Of a DNA stretch of 5,923 bases, positions 5,492-5,923 are shown piece after piece. Numbering within the stretch: position 1 is the stretch's first letter; each line of letters begins with the position of its first letter. The notes under the pieces are model-generated. The model saw only the letters and a list, made by a program, of their open reading frames with translations, searched no databases and was not told where the DNA came from. Source of the DNA: Betaproteobacteria bacterium (GTDB lineage Bacteria > Pseudomonadota > Gammaproteobacteria > Burkholderiales > SG8-41); assembly GCA_025356695.1 (NCBI GenBank), contig JANXSE010000075.1:1-5923 (forward strand), read 5' to 3'. A program made the position numbers and the translations under genes.

Positions 5492-5536
5492 CCCTCTCCC
5501 CTTGAGGGAGAGGGCAGGGGTGAGGGGAAGAAGCAC
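5492..5536 (+). repeat. Hairpin repeat R4 between convergent genes
   Basis: A 9-bp perfect stem, CCCTCTCCC (5492-5500) with GGGAGAGGG (5506-5514), closes the loop CTTGA. The tail CAGGGGTGAGGGGAAGAAGC follows and matches R3's tail closely; its end, GAAGCACC, also occurs in R1. A run of five T (5485-5489) precedes the stem. The element sits 15 bases after the oxidoreductase stop and before the convergent brnA stop. It could fold at the 3' end of both transcripts, but neither direction has a T-run just after the stem, so an intrinsic terminator is not clear. Confidence 0.8.
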
Positions 5537-5559
5537 CACGCCCAATTCCGCCAAACAGC

Positions 5560-5862
5560 TCAGCGGGCCGCTTTCTTTTTCCGGGGTGCTTTGGCGCCGA
5601 TGGCAACATCTTTCAGGTATGCCGGAACTTCCTGCCGCAGGATTTGCCTTAGCGCGAGCGCGGTCACCGGCTGGCTGTCGCTGGAAAGATATTCCCGCAA
5701 CGTTTCATTCATCATTGTTTGATAGCCGGTGCCGGCGCGTTCGGCACGCGCGCGGAATCCGGCCAGCACGGCATTATCGATGAAGATCGAAATGCGCGTT
5801 TTTCCCTTTTGCGGGATTGCGGCGCCGCGTTTGCCCTTGGAAAAGTCGTATTCAGTTTTCAT
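5560..5862 (-). CDS. brnA: BrnA-type ribbon-helix-helix antitoxin
   Basis: This 100-residue protein is the antitoxin of a BrnT/BrnA type II toxin-antitoxin system. BrnA neutralises the BrnT ribonuclease and, with it, represses the shared promoter. The N-terminus MKTEYDFSKGKRGAAIPQKG is the characteristic BrnA leader. The ribbon-helix-helix region follows: strand KTRISIFID (21-29), a helix around 30-44, and the second helix in YQTMMNETLREYL (47-59). The C-terminus ends in a basic tail, KAPRKKKAAR (91-100). The start at 5862 is chosen because the leader begins there; a start at 5889 would add nine residues that are the brnT frame read out of phase. Only a weak GGAT precedes the ATG, and the upstream toxin gene overlaps by 11 bases, so translation is probably coupled to brnT. 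The promoter lies beyond the window. Confidence 0.93.
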   Translation of the reverse strand: MKTEYDFSKGKRGAAIPQKGKTRISIFIDNAVLAGFRARAERAGTGYQTMMNETLREYLSSDSQPVTALALRQILRQEVPAYLKDVAIGAKAPRKKKAAR

Positions 5863-5923
5863 ATTGGATCCGTTCTTTGCTTGTGGCACGGCGTGCTGAA
5901 ATCAGGCGGTAGGCGTCCCCGCG
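5852..5923 (-). CDS. brnT: BrnT-type ribonuclease toxin, C-terminal fragment cut by the window edge
   Basis: Reading in from the right edge on the minus strand, the last 23 codons end RLISARRATSKERIQYEN followed by TGA. The ISARRAT..ER..YE pattern is the conserved C-terminal signature of BrnT, a RelE-like-fold mRNA-cleaving toxin. Only this tail is visible, so the catalytic core cannot be assessed. The stop lies inside the beginning of brnA (ATGAAAACTGA contains the brnA start and brnT stop), an 11-base overlap. Toxin first and antitoxin second is the usual order for this family. Confidence 0.85.
   Translation of the reverse strand, partial: RGDAYRLISARRATSKERIQYEN

Noticed and set aside
5492..5514. 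Classic Rho-independent terminator for the oxidoreductase gene
   Set aside because: The stem is strong, but it is followed by CAGGGG on the plus strand and GAGAAAAAC on the minus strand, with no T-run in either direction. It is better described as a member of the repeat family.

Overview
The window looks like chromosomal DNA of a GC-rich proteobacterium. A betaproteobacterium is my best guess, from the codon use, the TAGAAT-type -10 box and the C-rich/G-rich intergenic hairpin repeats. This is inference; no rRNA or other taxonomic marker is present.

Layout. Positions 1-276 hold no gene: an octamer tandem repeat sits at the very start, followed by a GC-rich hairpin repeat (R1). Positions 277-3904, on the minus strand, form a three-gene operon for a molybdenum hydroxylase of the xanthine dehydrogenase / CO dehydrogenase family. 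It is read as FAD subunit, then [2Fe-2S] subunit, then molybdopterin subunit (the coxMSL order). The junctions are extremely tight: a 1-base TAATG overlap and then a 2-base gap. Positions 3905-4390 are a divergent intergenic region with two good inverted repeats (candidate operators), a second copy of the hairpin repeat in the opposite orientation (R2), and a simpler hairpin (R3). Positions 4391-5476, on the plus strand, encode a Gfo/Idh/MocA-family NAD(P)-dependent oxidoreductase. The reading frame and the Rossmann glycine motif require a start upstream of the first ATG, apparently at a non-canonical ATC. Another hairpin repeat (R4) lies between this gene and the convergent brnA antitoxin gene (5560-5862, minus). 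The last codons of the brnT toxin gene enter from the right edge and overlap brnA by 11 bases.

How the genes work together. The three hydroxylase subunits should form one enzyme: the substrate is hydroxylated at the Mo centre of the large subunit, and electrons pass through two [2Fe-2S] clusters to FAD. The active-site loop (AYRAPGSP) lacks the cysteine of the Cu-Mo CO dehydrogenases and the phenylalanine of purine-oxidising xanthine dehydrogenases, so the substrate is open. No cofactor-insertion (XdhC/CoxF-like) or nucleotidyltransferase gene is in the window. The divergent oxidoreductase may share regulation or a pathway with the operon, but nothing in the sequence proves it. BrnTA is an independent type II toxin-antitoxin module.

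I see no clearly new multi-gene system. The most notable points are the ATC start, the inverted pair of repeat elements bracketing the hydroxylase operon, and the atypical hydroxylase active-site loop.
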